Counted from the stretch's first letter, positions 1 to 13,042 are shown. The stretch: 64,000 nt of DNA from Cryptomeria japonica (GCF_030272615.1 NC_081406.1:261133386-261197385), one strand, 5' to 3'. Made by a program: numbers and translations. Notes: generated by a model from the letters alone, not told the origin.

Positions 1-2
1 CA

Positions 3-870
3 TTGGTTGATGTTAGAGAGGAGGTGCTTAGAGACTCACATGTTGGAGCATCGACTCATACATTGAGACATTCATATCATTCTCATCACTCTACGTATAC
101 TCCAAATGACCTACCTACATATCACTCTACTGATACATAGGAGGAGATATGTGTTGATTAGGTTCATATCACACTAGAGGGTTTGGATTCATTTGAGCAA
201 CAACTACAGGATTTGAGCTAGATTGGTTTTGTGGATATGCTACTAGGATCAGACACTTCATTGATGCCCCTCTAATCTATATATCCCCTTACACTCCTCA
301 TTTATTGACACTGATAGAGAGAGATATGTAGATGCAGTTGTTGTGACAGATATGATTGTAGCAAATGATCAGACTATAACTCCTGATACCTAGGTACATG
401 TGTAATAAATGTTAAATAAAAATGTTTGTCCTTATATTTTATTTAATTAGTATCAATTATATTGAACTAATCATAAAATGTACACATGTAATAGATTCCT
501 CATGTTACTCCTAGCTTGATCTCACATCATGTATGCAAGTGAGATTATTTTCGATGCGACACCTGCTAGTGGATAGTTGGATTTTGGATTCTATATGTAT
601 GTATTTTTTTTGTGTGTAAATTTAATGATCTATTTGGTAATATATCCATGTCAAGATATTTAATAATGTGTTCTACTTTTACAGGGATCGATTGGACATC
701 CATCAGACTAGGACTCTCACTTAGAGGGTCGCTCCATTTGAGGCCGACATGATGACTGATCTACCACTTAGAGCATGTTCCCTTGGACTGTACACACATG
801 ATTACCTTTATTATTTGGACTTTCTTAGACATATTGTTGTCTATAGGTTTATATAGAGTTTCACAAACAT
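3..870 (+). pseudogene. Possible decayed two-exon coding sequence
   Basis: Frame 3 from the window start reads about 90 codons with only a few stops (TAG after STDT, TAG after EEICVD, TAG after LQDLS), richer in coding-like residues than the AT-rich DNA after it. A second stretch near 685-840 reads with motifs such as RVAPFEADMMTDLP and LYTHDYLYYL and follows a pyrimidine-rich tract ending in TTTTACAG, which resembles a splice acceptor. I do not recognise the family. A decayed transposon-carried gene is one possibility and chance is another. The 5' part is cut by the window edge. Confidence 0.22.
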
Positions 871-986
871 GTTTACAGTTTACCTTTATAAATGCATATT
901 ATAAACTTTATGTTTGACTTTTATACATGTTTGATGAGACATTCCATACAATACATTTTATGAGACGTCTTTATTTATACATTTTA

Positions 987-1137
<151 letters not shown>

Positions 1138-1440
1138 GATGTTTATACATGTGTAGGCACATACGTACAAATTAGACATGTTTATATATACATGTTAGAT
1201 GTTTAATTATATAGATCATCATTTAAAGACATATATGCAAATTAAAAATATGTTAGATTTTTATATATATGTCAAAATTTATTTAAGTATACAAATTATA
1301 TGTTTAAATATTGCTTAGAGATTAGGTCCATGTTTAAATAGATTGCATGTAAATTTATATATCTATGTTGATTTATAAGATCAATTGATTCATTGTTTTA
1401 TAATATCAATTATTATTTTATAAACTCAATTGATTAATTT

Positions 1441-2690
1441 AAATATCATACACACATGTGCATGTCTAAAATTTACATACATCCTAATTGTACATCCCCT
1501 TAAGACAATTTCAAATTTACACATACATATCCTAATTTAATTTAGATACATCCTAATTTAAATATCATACACATGCATTTAATTAAATGCATGTACATCC
1601 TTATTTACTTTACATACATGTTCCTCATTTAAATATCATATGTGCATGCCTAATCTACATACATCCTAATTGTACATTCCCTTAAGACATTTTTAAATTT
1701 ACACACACATGTACCAATTTAATTTAGATACATCCTAATTTGAATATCATACATATGTATGTTTAATTAAACACATACATCCTAATTTACTTTACATGCA
1801 CATGATCCTAATTTAAATATCATACACACATCTTTATTTGATTTACATAAATCCTAATTGTACACCCCTTAAGACATTTTCAAGTTTACACATAATGTCC
1901 TAATTTAATTTAAATACATCCTAATTTAAATGTCATACACATGTATTTAATTAAATGCATACATCCTAATTTTCTTTACATGTACATGATCCTAAGTTAA
2001 ATATCATACACATATGTGCATCTAATTTGCATACATCCTAATTGTATATCCCCTTAAGACAATTTCAAATTTACACATACATGTCCTAATTTAATTTAGA
2101 TACATCCTAATTTAAATATCATACACATGCATTTAATAAATGCATGTACATCCTATTTTACTTTACATATGTGATCCTAATTTAAATATCATACACACAT
2201 GTGCATCTAATTTACATACATCCTAATTGTACATCCCCTAAAGACATTTTCAAATTTACACATACATGTCATAATTCAATTCAAATACATCCTAATTTAA
2301 ATATCATACACATGCATTTAATTAAATGCATACATCATAATTTACATTACATGTACATGATCCTAATTTAAATATCATACACAGATGTGCATCTAATTTA
2401 CATACATCCTAATTGTACACCCCTTCAAACAATTTCAAATTTACACATACATGATCTAATTTAATTTAGATACATCTTAATTTAATTTACATACATGATC
2501 CTAATTTAAATATCATACACACATGTGCATCTATTTTACATACATCCTAATTGTACATCCTGTTAAGACATTTTCAAATTTACAGATACATGTCCTAATT
2601 AATTTAATTTACCTACATCCTAATTTAAATATCATACATGTGTGTTTAATTAAATGCATACATAATTTACATATAAGCCATATATCAAAT
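1441..2690. repeat. AT-rich tandem satellite, about 185-bp period, about 7 copies
   Basis: The phrase CATCCTAATTGTACATCCCC or a close variant recurs near 1482, 1663, 1852, 2036, 2221, 2406 and 2544. Spacings are about 181-189 bp, the last one shortened to about 138. Each unit also holds ATCCTAATTTAAATATCATAC and, in most units, a palindromic TTTAATTAAA core flanked by ATGCA/TGCAT. In the first unit (1573-1594) the palindrome is perfect over 22 bp. No coding capacity is credible. The unit length is close to nucleosome spacing, as in many plant satellites. Confidence 0.88.
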
Positions 2691-2723
2691 GTTCAATTTT
2701 CATATGTGACTAAACAATATAAC

Positions 2724-2728
2724 ATATA
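2724..2728. repeat. Target-site duplication, left copy (ATATA)
   Basis: Identical to 4030-4034 on the other side of the solo LTR. It marks a 5-bp staggered integrase cut. Confidence 0.8.
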
Positions 2729-3560
2729 TGTAGACACCCAAATCTATCCACTTAATTAAATGAATACTTAGCATTTATTTGATTATTTAACCATCATTCA
2801 AAAAATTTTATATTTAATTCATTCACCCTAACCCTCTTCTCCTATTAATTAAATAAATTATTGAATTTATTTGATTTAATTCATTTAGCCAAATTCTAGC
2901 TTTAAATTAAATAAATCATATTTATTTAAATTAAATACCCTCTTCACATTTAAATAAATCGATATTTATTTAAATATCTATCTAAATGCAAGTTGCACCA
3001 ATAATTGAAATAAATGTTGTATTTCAATTAAAATCCTAAAAATCCTTTCAACTTGCATGCTTAAACCTCTTCTGGATTCTTCTAATCACTTCCTATTTGC
3101 CTAATTACCCCTTAAACATTTGCACATTCCTTAAGAAAAGGGTCACTTCACAAAATCCTCCAAAGTCTTTTTAAACCATTAAAGGCTTTATGTCTTCAAC
3201 AAGTTAACCTCTAAAATCTTCAATAACCATTAATGGTTAACTCAAAATCAACGCTTGGTTAGAGACTTTCTCTCTAACTTAACCATCCATTTAACACATG
3301 GGTCTCTTCAAGAATTCATTGCTTTGACCAAAGTTATCCTTTAACCCTTGCAGAGGATTTTATCCCTTGGATTAAAGGGTTATCCATTAACTCAACCCTA
3401 ACCAAACCCCCTAGGGTAACCTTCATGTCCCCTCAGACATTTAGTGCCTTTTCTCTCTCCTCTCAAGCCATAAGATTGGTTTGAAAGTGTCATATGGATT
3501 GAGGATAACTCAACCCTAGCCCTTGATAAGATGAATCCATCTCAACCGTTCATTTGACCA

Positions 3561-3596
<36 letters not shown>

Positions 3597-4029
3597 GAAC
3601 CTATGCATTATCATTGTTACTTAGAATTTGAATGTTTTGTAGGAAGCAATTGTATTAGGTTCTAGCTCTTCCACTTGTTGGAATTTCTATTTAACCTCTA
3701 ATACTTCATTTGCATCCTCGTTCAACATTTGACCATAATCAATCATCTCCCATCCTCCATTTGGCATCCCATTGTGCTAGTGCTCAAAATGAGGGCATAT
3801 TCTACATAGCAGCAAGATCTTGGAGAGCGGGAGGACAAGGAAGACCCATGGCATAGGGAGCATCATGGGGAAGTCCATTTCATTTTGTTCATTTCCTAGA
3901 TAGCTTCTTGTTTAACTAATCTTTATTGATATGGTTTGAAAGGGTTTGAGTTCATTATGTTTATGATTGAGCATGTTATTTAGATGAACTCATATTGGTT
4001 TTTCACTAATCCCCATTTTCATGGCATCA
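2729..4029 (+). mobile_element. Solo LTR of a Tat-like gypsy family
   Basis: The segment starts TGTAGACACC and ends ATGGCATCA, and is flanked on both sides by ATATA (2724-2728 and 4030-4034), a clean 5-bp target-site duplication. No primer site, gag/pol or second LTR is attached, so it is a solo LTR left by LTR-LTR recombination. It aligns by eye, in opposite orientation, with the LTR at 35,181-37,050. Shared features are the AT-rich hairpin block near the start, the phrases around CTTGCATG and ATTCTTCTAA, the ACCATTAAAGGCTTT block, and an end resembling CCCCATTTCCATGACATCA. It is about 1.30 kb against 1.87 kb for the other copy, which carries extra internal duplications. Confidence 0.85.
3564..3595. 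repeat. (CA)n microsatellite inside the solo LTR
   Basis: About 16 CA units. It lies in the LTR and was presumably gained after insertion, since I did not see the tract in the related LTR at 35-37 kb. Confidence 0.95.
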
Positions 4030-4034
4030 ATATA
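4030..4034. repeat. Target-site duplication, right copy (ATATA)
   Basis: Matches 2724-2728. The short AT-only sequence has some chance of coincidence, but it abuts the TG...CA termini exactly. Confidence 0.8.
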
Positions 4035-5301
4035 AGCCATGTATCGCATGTGAAAAGTTCAAACACTACATAATAATTTATGAGTTCAAACAAGTTAAGT
4101 TCTAAAATCTTATAAATTTAATTCACGAGTTCAAATGTACCAGTACTATGACTACTAAATACTCATACCACATCAAGTGGTTCAACTTGATCTTCAATAA
4201 CACTTAATATTTTCTCATGATCTTCATTACCTAGTCTCCATTTTTTAGACTGCCCATGTGAACATGGAACTATATGAAGAATTGTGCCAACAACAATGAC
4301 TAGGTGGCTATATTGATATACCTTGTTATCAATTTGATATCCAGTAAAATGAATCCCATATTGAACAATCTTGACTTGTTTGAAATATGTCCCTTGCACT
4401 ACAATTGAGCCTGCATAAGAAACAACAAATTCCTTGAAGTTCAAAAATTTGGAAAAGTGTATAAAAATTCAAAATGCATGCATAAAACCAATTAATTAAA
4501 ACACATGAATCAATTCAAACCTATGGGAAATGGCATTCCATCACTCATTTATGCTTTTGTTAACTTCTTTCTCTCTTTTGTGTAACACAATAAATAATTA
4601 CCAACACCTTCTACATTTCTAGTCTTTTCTATGACTAGAAAAATATCTCCTGGACAAGAAATTTACATGAAAAATTAAAACTTATAAATAAAATGTACTT
4701 GTTAAAAATTTGCAATATTTTAAAGATATATAAAGTTATACACTCAAGTGCATGCACCCATTTTAATCAATCTTGAAATATGGTCATAATCACTAGAAAT
4801 GAAATGAATGTCTTCATAGCTTTCATCCTCATATTCATCGTATGTGTAAATAACAACTAGTGGCACCAAACTCCATTCACTCACATATCCAAGCTCTTGA
4901 TTGTTGCAATTATCATAGTTTTCCAAAATGCAGTCACAAACAAAACCATGATTAATCCCTAGTGTACAATGTCCATGGGCGATTGTTTGTACTCATGATA
5001 CAATGCAAATAACTTGTCTTCTCTACCCTCTCGCATTCATGCATTGTTCTTTTATCTACACCCAGATTATTTTCAATGCACCAAAATTTGAAATATAATT
5101 TGCTAATATCTAGAGAGAGGTTCTAATAATAGATCCTAAAAAGAGAGGTCCTAAATAGACTTAAGAATTAAGGGAGGAGAGAGAGAGAGACTACATTAAA
5201 AGAAGATTATTTTTAATCCAACCATTTCCAAATGTTTGTTACTTTAGATAAAGGTCCTAATTTAAAGAGATATAGAAAAAGAGAGGTTCTAAAGAGAGAG
5301 A
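4035..5301. other. Unassigned AT-rich stretch with two weak minus-strand ORFs
   Basis: Minus-strand open frames lie at 4163-4444 (93 codons, ending EDQVEPLDVV) and 4744-4926 (60 codons, acidic, with DEYEDESYED). Neither shows a domain I recognise. They could be exons of a decayed transposon gene or chance ORFs. GA-rich purine tracts near 5110-5300 (repeated GAGAGAGGTTCTAA-like phrases) form the target into which Copia-1 inserted. Confidence 0.3.
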
Positions 5302-6813
5302 TGTTGGCAATATTGCATTATAACAGACAATGAAAGATTGTTGGCATTTCATAAGGATATTGAGAAGGTTGTTGATGATTATGGATATATCTGATTAAGG
5401 ATGTTTACTGTCTTGATATTATTATTTTTTCATTGATGTCAAGAAATTGATTTTGTAATTCAGTATGATGTTTCCATATCTTGAGAAGTATGATTTGAAG
5501 ATTATAAAGATGTCGGTAAAAGACACAGGAAAGAATATGATGAATAAGGGGATGAATAAGGTATTCAATGGGCAACTAGTACCGAGTCAGACAATGATGA
5601 GATCATGATGTTTTAGATTGTTTTAACATCATACATATGTTGTAAAATGTAAAGGTTAATACTATACTATGTTATCAAGCAAAAAACCTAGTCGCTAAAC
5701 CCTAAGGTTATCACTATCGGTTAATGAAGGCGGAATGTCTACTAAGTGAAGTTTAGTATTTACCGAGTTGTAATCGAGCTATAACAAAATGCATTAAATG
5801 TTTGCATGTGTTATTTAATGAAGGAAGTTGATGAGCTGGAACCGATTGAATGATTGGTATGTCGTTAATATAGTTTGTTAATGAATCTAAGGCAATAGAA
5901 AGTCGGCATCAAGATCTACAGCGCAGATTGAACCGCAATACCCTGGCACAAGTTCCAAGAAATATATGCAAGTTCCTAGGTGGGGTAAAACATTTTCAAA
6001 TTGAAAGATGCATTGAACCTGGACAAGATCAAATATCTGATGGCTATGATTGATCATGGGAAATGTGATCAAGGAGATTAAGCGGTTATCTAATTGTTTA
6101 TAAATAGGAAACTGTTGATAAACAATGTATGCGGGCAAGTGTATGCACAGGGATGCTACATAGTGATTACCGAGCACAGAAGCTTGAAGAACTGTTTGAA
6201 TAATAGAGTATAGAAGCCCAGCAGATGGACAAGATTAGTTCTATGTCTAGATTGTATTGAACAAATAAGAATCTTCTTTAGCATTTTAGATGTGAAGTTG
6301 TAGACAGATTTTATTACTATTATTTTGTGAAAGTGATAGAAAATCTCTTAACCGAGTGGACTTAACAGTCTTATTTGTAAAACCCTCTAGCAAGGTGACA
6401 TTCTGATTGAGTGTTTGAAATCCTTAACAAGGTCACTTCTAACAAGGTGAGGATCCTAACAGATCTGAGGGAAATCCCTTAATCGGGTCACATTTAGCAA
6501 TGTGTTTGTAATCTTTAACAGGATTTGCTTTTAACCGAGCATACTCTAGAAGAGTATATTTCTTAGTGGGTCTGAAATCCCACAGTGGTTTTTCCTTATT
6601 TGGGTTTTCACATTAAATTTGGTGTTATGAGGTTTATGATGTTTATATGCTTTTTGAGTTTGCATGTTTAACAGTTTTGGTTATATTACTGAAATATATG
6701 TTACCGAGGTTGAATCTGATGTTTTTATGGAAGATTAAGTTTGTATGATTCACCCCCCCCTCTCATCTTGTTGGCTATTGGATCTTTACTTACATTAAGT
6801 ATTAGAATTATCA
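5302..6813 (+). repeat. Copia-1 5' LTR
   Basis: About 1,512 bp from TGTTGGCAAT to ATTATCA, two bases before the primer site. It carries a TATA-like TATAAATA at 6099-6106. It also carries a 3' segment (AGTGGTTTTTCC, GGGTTTTCACATTAAATTTGG, then a C run with CTCTCATC) that recurs in other LTR ends in this window. By eye it is a few percent different from the 3' LTR. Confidence 0.92.
6099..6106 (+). promoter_or_regulatory. TATA box of Copia-1 5' LTR
   Basis: TATAAATA in the LTR, conserved in the 3' LTR at 12,328-12,335. Its position in the middle of the LTR fits a U3 promoter. Confidence 0.6.
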
Positions 6814-6815
6814 AT

Positions 6816-6827
6816 TGGTATCAGAGC
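6816..6827 (+). other. Copia-1 primer-binding site (tRNA-iMet)
   Basis: TGGTATCAGAGC, the standard plant Copia primer site complementary to the 3' end of initiator-Met tRNA, two bases after the LTR. Confidence 0.93.
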
Positions 6828-6877
6828 TTTGGACTCTGGAAGAAAAGTTTAAAGGCACTTGAGTTAAAGATCCAAAG

Positions 6878-9800
6878 ATGTATAAGAGGGATGCACCGAA
6901 GCTAAACAAGTCAAGTTTCTCTACATGGCAGAAAAGGATGAAGCTACATCTATCAGGAGTTGGAGAATATGTTGTATACTATCTGGAGAATGATTTTGTT
7001 ACACCGAGCACCTATCCATTGACTATGGAGGAGATAAAGGCAAAGCAAGAACATATTCAAGCAATGATTGAAATAACATCTGCATTGACCGACTTAGAGT
7101 TTAATGATCTAGAAGGCCGCAATGATGCAAAGGCTATGTGGGATAAGCTCATATCAGTATATAGAGGAGATGAACATGTTCAAAGAGAAAAAGTAGATAG
7201 TCTAAGAGGACAACTTGAATCTATGAGGATGAATGAAGGTGAGAACATAACTCAGTAGAGTACAAGACTAAAGGAGATTGTCAATCAAATCAAAGGAGCA
7301 GGTGGAACTATTGAAGAAAAGGATATAACAAGTAAGTTGTTGAGAACCCTTCTACCAGCTTATGCAATCCGAGTCTCTGCAATCAATGAATTTTGGTCTG
7401 TACCTAATATGCCAATTTCTTTAGATGCTACTATTGGTAAGCTACATGCATTTGAATTAAGTAACTTTGATAACAGTAGATCTTCGGTAAATAAAGTTGA
7501 ATATGCATTTAGTTCTTTTCATCTTGATGAATCTAATGATTTCAATGAAAGAAAGTATAAGTACTCTGAAGGAGATCACAGTGGAGCAAGTGAAAGATTT
7601 CATAAGAACATGGAGGAAGTACACAAACTGTATGAGGAAATCAGAAAACAAGAAGAGTTTGAAGCACTTTTAGCCAAAAGGTTACAAAGAGGCAAAGGTA
7701 AGTATAAAGGAAAACTACCTTTGAAATGTTTCAATTGTGATAAGATAGGACATATGGCTTCTAACTGTCCTGACAAAGATTCTACTGAAAAAAGAGATTA
7801 CCGAGATGAAAAATAGAAAGATAATCATTATAGAGGACACCGAGACTTCAGAAGAATAGATAGAAAGACATGTTTAATAGCTGATGAGGAATCCAATGAT
7901 GATAAATCAGATGAGACTGATACAAAGGAAGTAGTTTATGTGGCTATCAAAGATGGATCAGATGAAGAAAGGTATGAAGAAAAATCCCTAATATCTCACA
8001 TAATCACTAATGATTCTTGGATTATAGATAGTGGATGCTCACATCATATGACAGGAGATAAACACAAGTTTGTTATATTAGAAGATTATGATGGAGGCTA
8101 TGTTAGATTTGGTAATGATGCACCATGTTCGGTGAAAGGTAAAGGATCTATAACACTTCTTGACAATGCAAGATGCAATGATGTTTATTGGGTTGAAGGT
8201 CTGAAATACAATTTGTTGAGTGTAGCACAACTAAACAACACAGGTTACCGAATAGAATTTCAGAAAGGAATTGTCAAAGTTCATGACAAGAATGGAAAGT
8301 TAGCTGCTACCGGGACACAAACAAAAGGTAACACATTTCACCTTGATTCAACTCAGAATAAGTGTTTGCATGCAAAGATAGATAATACTTGGTTATGGCA
8401 TAAAAGGTTTTGTCATGTAAATTTTGATAATCTGATCAAAATAAGTAAGAAGCACCGAGTAAGAGATCTACCGAGTCTTGAAAAACCTGAGAATGCTATG
8501 TGTCGAGGATGCTGGATGGGTAAGATGAAAAGATCAAGCTTTACAAGTAAGTCTTACACTTCTAAGGGAATTTTAGATCTAGTGCACATTGATCTTTGTG
8601 GTCCTATGAAAGTTCAAAGTCATTATGGTGATAAATATTTCATATTATTTGTGGATGACTATTCAAGGATGATGTCAGTAATGTTTTTAAAAGAAAAATC
8701 AGAAGCTTTTCAAATGTTTAAATGGTACAAGGCAAGAGTTGAAAATGAAATAGGAAGACAATTGAAATGTCTTAGATCAGATAGAGGAGGAGAGTTCACA
8801 TCTGATGAATTCAACTTATTCTGCAATGATCATGGTATTAAAAGACAAGTCTCTGCACCGAGAACTCCACATCAGAATGGAATAGCTGAGAGAAGAAACA
8901 AATCTATTGTGGATTGTGCTAGAACACTGATTATTGAAAAGAAGGTACCACAAACATTTTGGAGAGAAGCAATAAGCACAACAGTTTACACCTTGAACCG
9001 AGTACAATTGAAGAAAGGTACTTTGAAGACACCATATGGAATCTGGTATGATAAGAAACCTAATGTAAGTTATTTTAAAATCTTTGGAAGTAGATGCTAT
9101 GTTCACAAAGATGATAGAAATGGCAAGTTTGATCAGAAGAGTGAAGAAGGAACATTTCTAGGCTATTCTTCTAGAAGCAAATCATTTAAATGTATGATCA
9201 AATCATCTAACAAAATAGTAGAAAGTGCAAATGTGAAAATTGATGAATTTGTAGAAAGAAATGATGAAGGAAATTCCAAGGAACCAGAAGACTATGATGA
9301 ATTTGTCTATGTTCAACTGAGAAGTCTTACCAAGAAGACTTTTGAAGAAAATGAAGAGAATATCCAGTTATCGAGTGATGAAGAAGATCATACAGAGCCT
9401 ACCAAGCCTGTATTAGCCAAGTATGTCAGAAGACATCATGCACCAAGTCAGATTATAGGAGATAAGGATGATCCAGTGATGACAAGGAACAAACTGAGAC
9501 AGAACACATGTTTGATATCTGAATTTGAACCGAGAATAGTGAAAGAGGCGTTTAACAGTGAAGATTGGATAAATGCTATGATAGAAGAGATTGATCAAAT
9601 CAAGAAGAATGACACATGGACACTAATCCCAAGACCGAAGGACAAGAATGTAATCGATACAAAGTGGATTTTCTGAAACAAGCTAAATGAAAAAGGAGAG
9701 GTCATTCGAAACAAAGCAAGACTAGTTTGCAAAGGTTATGCTCAAGAAGAAGGAATTGATTATGGTGAAACTTTTGCACCTGTTGCTAGACTTGAAGGAG

Positions 9801-11062
9801 TGAGAACATTGTTGGCATATACTGCTTTCAAAAATTTCAAGGTATATCAAATGGATGTCAAATCTGCATTTCTGAATGGAATATTAGAAGAAGAAGTTTT
9901 TATTGAACAACCTAAAGGATTTGTTGAAGACAATAATAAAGATCAGGTATGTAAATTGAACAAAGCTTTATATGGTTTGAAACAAGCACCTAGAGCATGG
10001 TATGAAAGATTGCACTCTTATTTGATTAAGATTGGTTTTATAAGGACAAGTGAGAACAACAATATGTACATGAAGAATGATGAAAATGGAATACTGATCT
10101 CAGCCATATTTGTTGATGATATTATATTTTGTGGAAATGACTCTTTATGCAAAAACTTTGGAAATGAAATGAGCAAAGAATTTGAGATGTCATTAATCGG
10201 TGAGATAAAGTATTTTATAGGTTTACAGATACTGCAAATAAAAAATGAGATTTTCATTACTCAATCCAAGTACATAAAGGAAATCTTGAAGAAATTTGGA
10301 ATGGAGGATTCAAAACCAGTAAGTACTCCTATGACTACCAACTGTAAATTATCAAAGAATGATGAATCTGCATCTGTTGATGAGACACTTTACCGATCCA
10401 TGATTGGAAAACTTCAATATGTTGTTCACATTAGACTAGACATAGCACATGCAGTGGGTATAGTTGCAAGATTCTCTGCAGATCCTAAGGAAACACACAT
10501 GACAACAATCAAAAGAATCTTTAGATACTTGAAAGGCACTGAGGATTATAGCTTAGTATATCAGAAAGGAAATGGTTTTGATTTAAAAGTTTATACTGAT
10601 GTTGATTGGGCAGGCAACATTGATGACAGAAAAAGCACAAGTGGAGGAGCTTTCTTTTTAGGAGAAAGACTAGTGAGTTGGCTTAGCAAGAAACAAGGAT
10701 GTGTTTCACAGTCAACAACAGAAGCTGAATACGTTGCTACAACATTGAATTGTACCAACATTGCATGGATCAAACAATTGTTGGAAGCTATAAATGAGAA
10801 AGTTACCGAGCCAGTAACTATATTCTGTGACAATACTAGTGCCATTAATATTTCAAAGAATCCTGTTATGCACTCTAAGACAAAGCACATCTCTATCATT
10901 CATCATTATCTTAGAGAAGAAGCTCAAGAGAAGAAAGAGGTGTTGGAGTATGTTAGCACAAAGAAACAAATAGCTGATATCTTCACCAAGCCACTACCAA
11001 GGGACACTTTTGAATATCTCAGAAGTAAGTTAGGGGTCCTACCCCTATCTTCTACTCACTGA
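6878..11062 (+). pseudogene. Copia-1 gag-pol polyprotein, three in-frame stops
   Basis: One frame of about 1,394 codons runs from ATG 6878 to the stop at 11,062, broken at codon 127 (TAG, 7256), 313 (TAG, 7814) and 933 (TGA, 9674). Domains in order: UBN2-type gag; CCHC zinc knuckle (Cys284, Cys287, His292, Cys297); aspartic protease with DSG at codon 384; GAG-pre-integrase (LWHKRFCHVNF); integrase with Asp572, Asp635 and Glu671, giving the D,D35E spacing; RT with FVDD at codons 1078-1081 in place of the usual YVDD; and RNase H with TDVDWAG and TEAEYVA. No frameshift was seen. All three stops can arise by C-to-T change (CAG to TAG twice, CGA to TGA, or equivalent). The enzyme copies element RNA and inserts the cDNA, but the stops prevent full translation. 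Confidence 0.93.
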
Positions 11063-11303
11063 CCGAGTTCGGTGAAAGCATCAATCTGATGACTCTATCG
11101 AATATCTTTTGGGAGTTGATGCTGATTTATACACTTTAGGATGTTTTCTAAAGGTGTACATGAATTATTATAGGAAATAATACAGGGAGCAGGAATTGAA
11201 GACAAAATACTCTGACCGAGACTGAATTGATACACAACAGCAGGAAATTACTTCATACAGACATAAATTATGTTTTAGTTCTTTACTTTTTGGCATTGTT
11301 GTC

Positions 11304-11415
11304 AAAGGGGGAGAAGACTAATATCGGGGGAGAAGACTTAAAGAAAACTGAAAAGACTACATATTGGAAAGAAGACTGAAGAAAATAGGAGAAGTCTAAT
11401 GTATGGGGGAGAGCA
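11304..11415 (+). other. Extra polypurine-tract copies upstream of the real one
   Basis: AAAGGGGGAGAAG at about 11,304, GGGGGAGAAG at about 11,326 and GGGGGAGAG at about 11,405 precede the functional tract. The first is set in a context (GCATTGTTGTCAAAGGGGG) resembling the context of the functional one, suggesting local duplication. Repeated polypurine tracts are reported for plant Sireviruses. Confidence 0.6.
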
Positions 11416-11485
11416 TTTCAGCATTTCAGAGTCACAGCAATCCGAATCTTTTAAGGTCAAATCAATTGGTTTTGCCATCAATGCC

Positions 11486-11497
11486 AAAGGGGGAGAT
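11486..11497 (+). other. Copia-1 polypurine tract
   Basis: AAAGGGGGAGAT directly abuts the TGTTGG start of the 3' LTR. It primes plus-strand DNA synthesis. Confidence 0.9.
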
Positions 11498-13042
11498 TGT
11501 TGGCAATATTGCATTATAACAGACAATGAAAGATTGTTGGCATTTCATAAGGATATTGAGAAGGTTGTTGATGATTATGGATATAACTGATTAAGGATGT
11601 TTACTGTCTTGATATTATTATTTTGTTATTGATGTCAAGAAATTGATTTTCTAATTCAGTATGATGTTGCCATATCTTGAGAAGTATGATTTGAAGATTA
11701 TAAAGATGTCGGTAAAAGACACAGGAAAGAATATGATGAATAAGGGGATGAATAAGGTATTCAATGGGCAACTAGTACTGAGTTAGACAATGATGAGATC
11801 ATGATGTTTTAGATTGTTTTAACATCATACATATGTTGTAAAATGTAAAGGTTAATACAATACTATGTTATCAAGCAAAGAATCTAGTCGGTAAACCCTA
11901 AGGAACCTAGTCAGTAACCCTAAGGTTATCGCTATCGGTTAATCAAGGTGGAATGTCTACCGAGTGAAGTTTAGTATTTATCGAGTTGTTACCGAGTTGT
12001 AACCGAGCTATAACAGAATGCATTAAATGTTTGCATGCGTTATTTAATGAAGGAAGCTGATGAGCTGGAACTGATTGAATGATTGGTATGCCGTTAATAT
12101 AGTTTGTTAATGAATCTAAGACAATAGAAAGTTGACATGAAGATCTACAGCTCAGATTGAACCGCAATACCCTAGCACAAGTTCCAAGAAATATATGCAA
12201 GTTCCTAGGCGGGGTAAAACGTTTTCAGATCGAAAGATGCATTGAACTTGGACAAGATCGAAGATCTGATGGCTATGATCGATCATGGGAAATGTGATCA
12301 AGGAGATTAAGCAATTACCTAATTGTTTATAAATAGGAAACTATTGATAAACAATGTATGCGGGCAAGTGTATGCACAGGGATGCTACATAGTGATTACC
12401 GAGCACAGAAGCTTGAAGACCTTTTTGAATAACAGAGTATAGAAGCCCAACAGATGGACAAGATTAGTTCTATGTCTAGATTGTATTGAACAAATAAGAA
12501 TCTGCTTTAGCATTTTAGATGTGAAGTTGCAGATAGATTTTATTACTGTTATTTTGTGAAAGTGACAGAAAATCTCTTAACCAAGTGGACTTAACAGTCT
12601 TATTTGTAAAACCCTCTAGCAAGGTGACATTCTGATTGAGTGTTTGAAATCCTTTAACAAGGTCACTTCTAACAAGGTGAAGATCCTAACAGATCTCTAA
12701 GGGAAATCCCTTAACCGGGTCACATTTAGCAATGTGTTTGTAATCTTTAACAAGATTTTCTTTTAATCGAGCATACTCTAAAAGAGTATATTTCTTAGTG
12801 GGTCCGAAATCCTACAGTGGTTTTTCCCTATTTGGGTTTCCACGTTAAATTTGGTGTTATGAGGTTTATGATGTTTATATACTTTTTGAGTTTGCATGTT
12901 TAACAGTTTTGGTTATATTACTGAAATATATGTTGCCGAGGTTGAATCTGATGTTTTTATGGAAAATTAAGTTTGTATGATTCACCCCCCCCCTCTCATC
13001 TTGTTGGCTATTGGATTTGTACTTACATTAAGTATCAGAACT

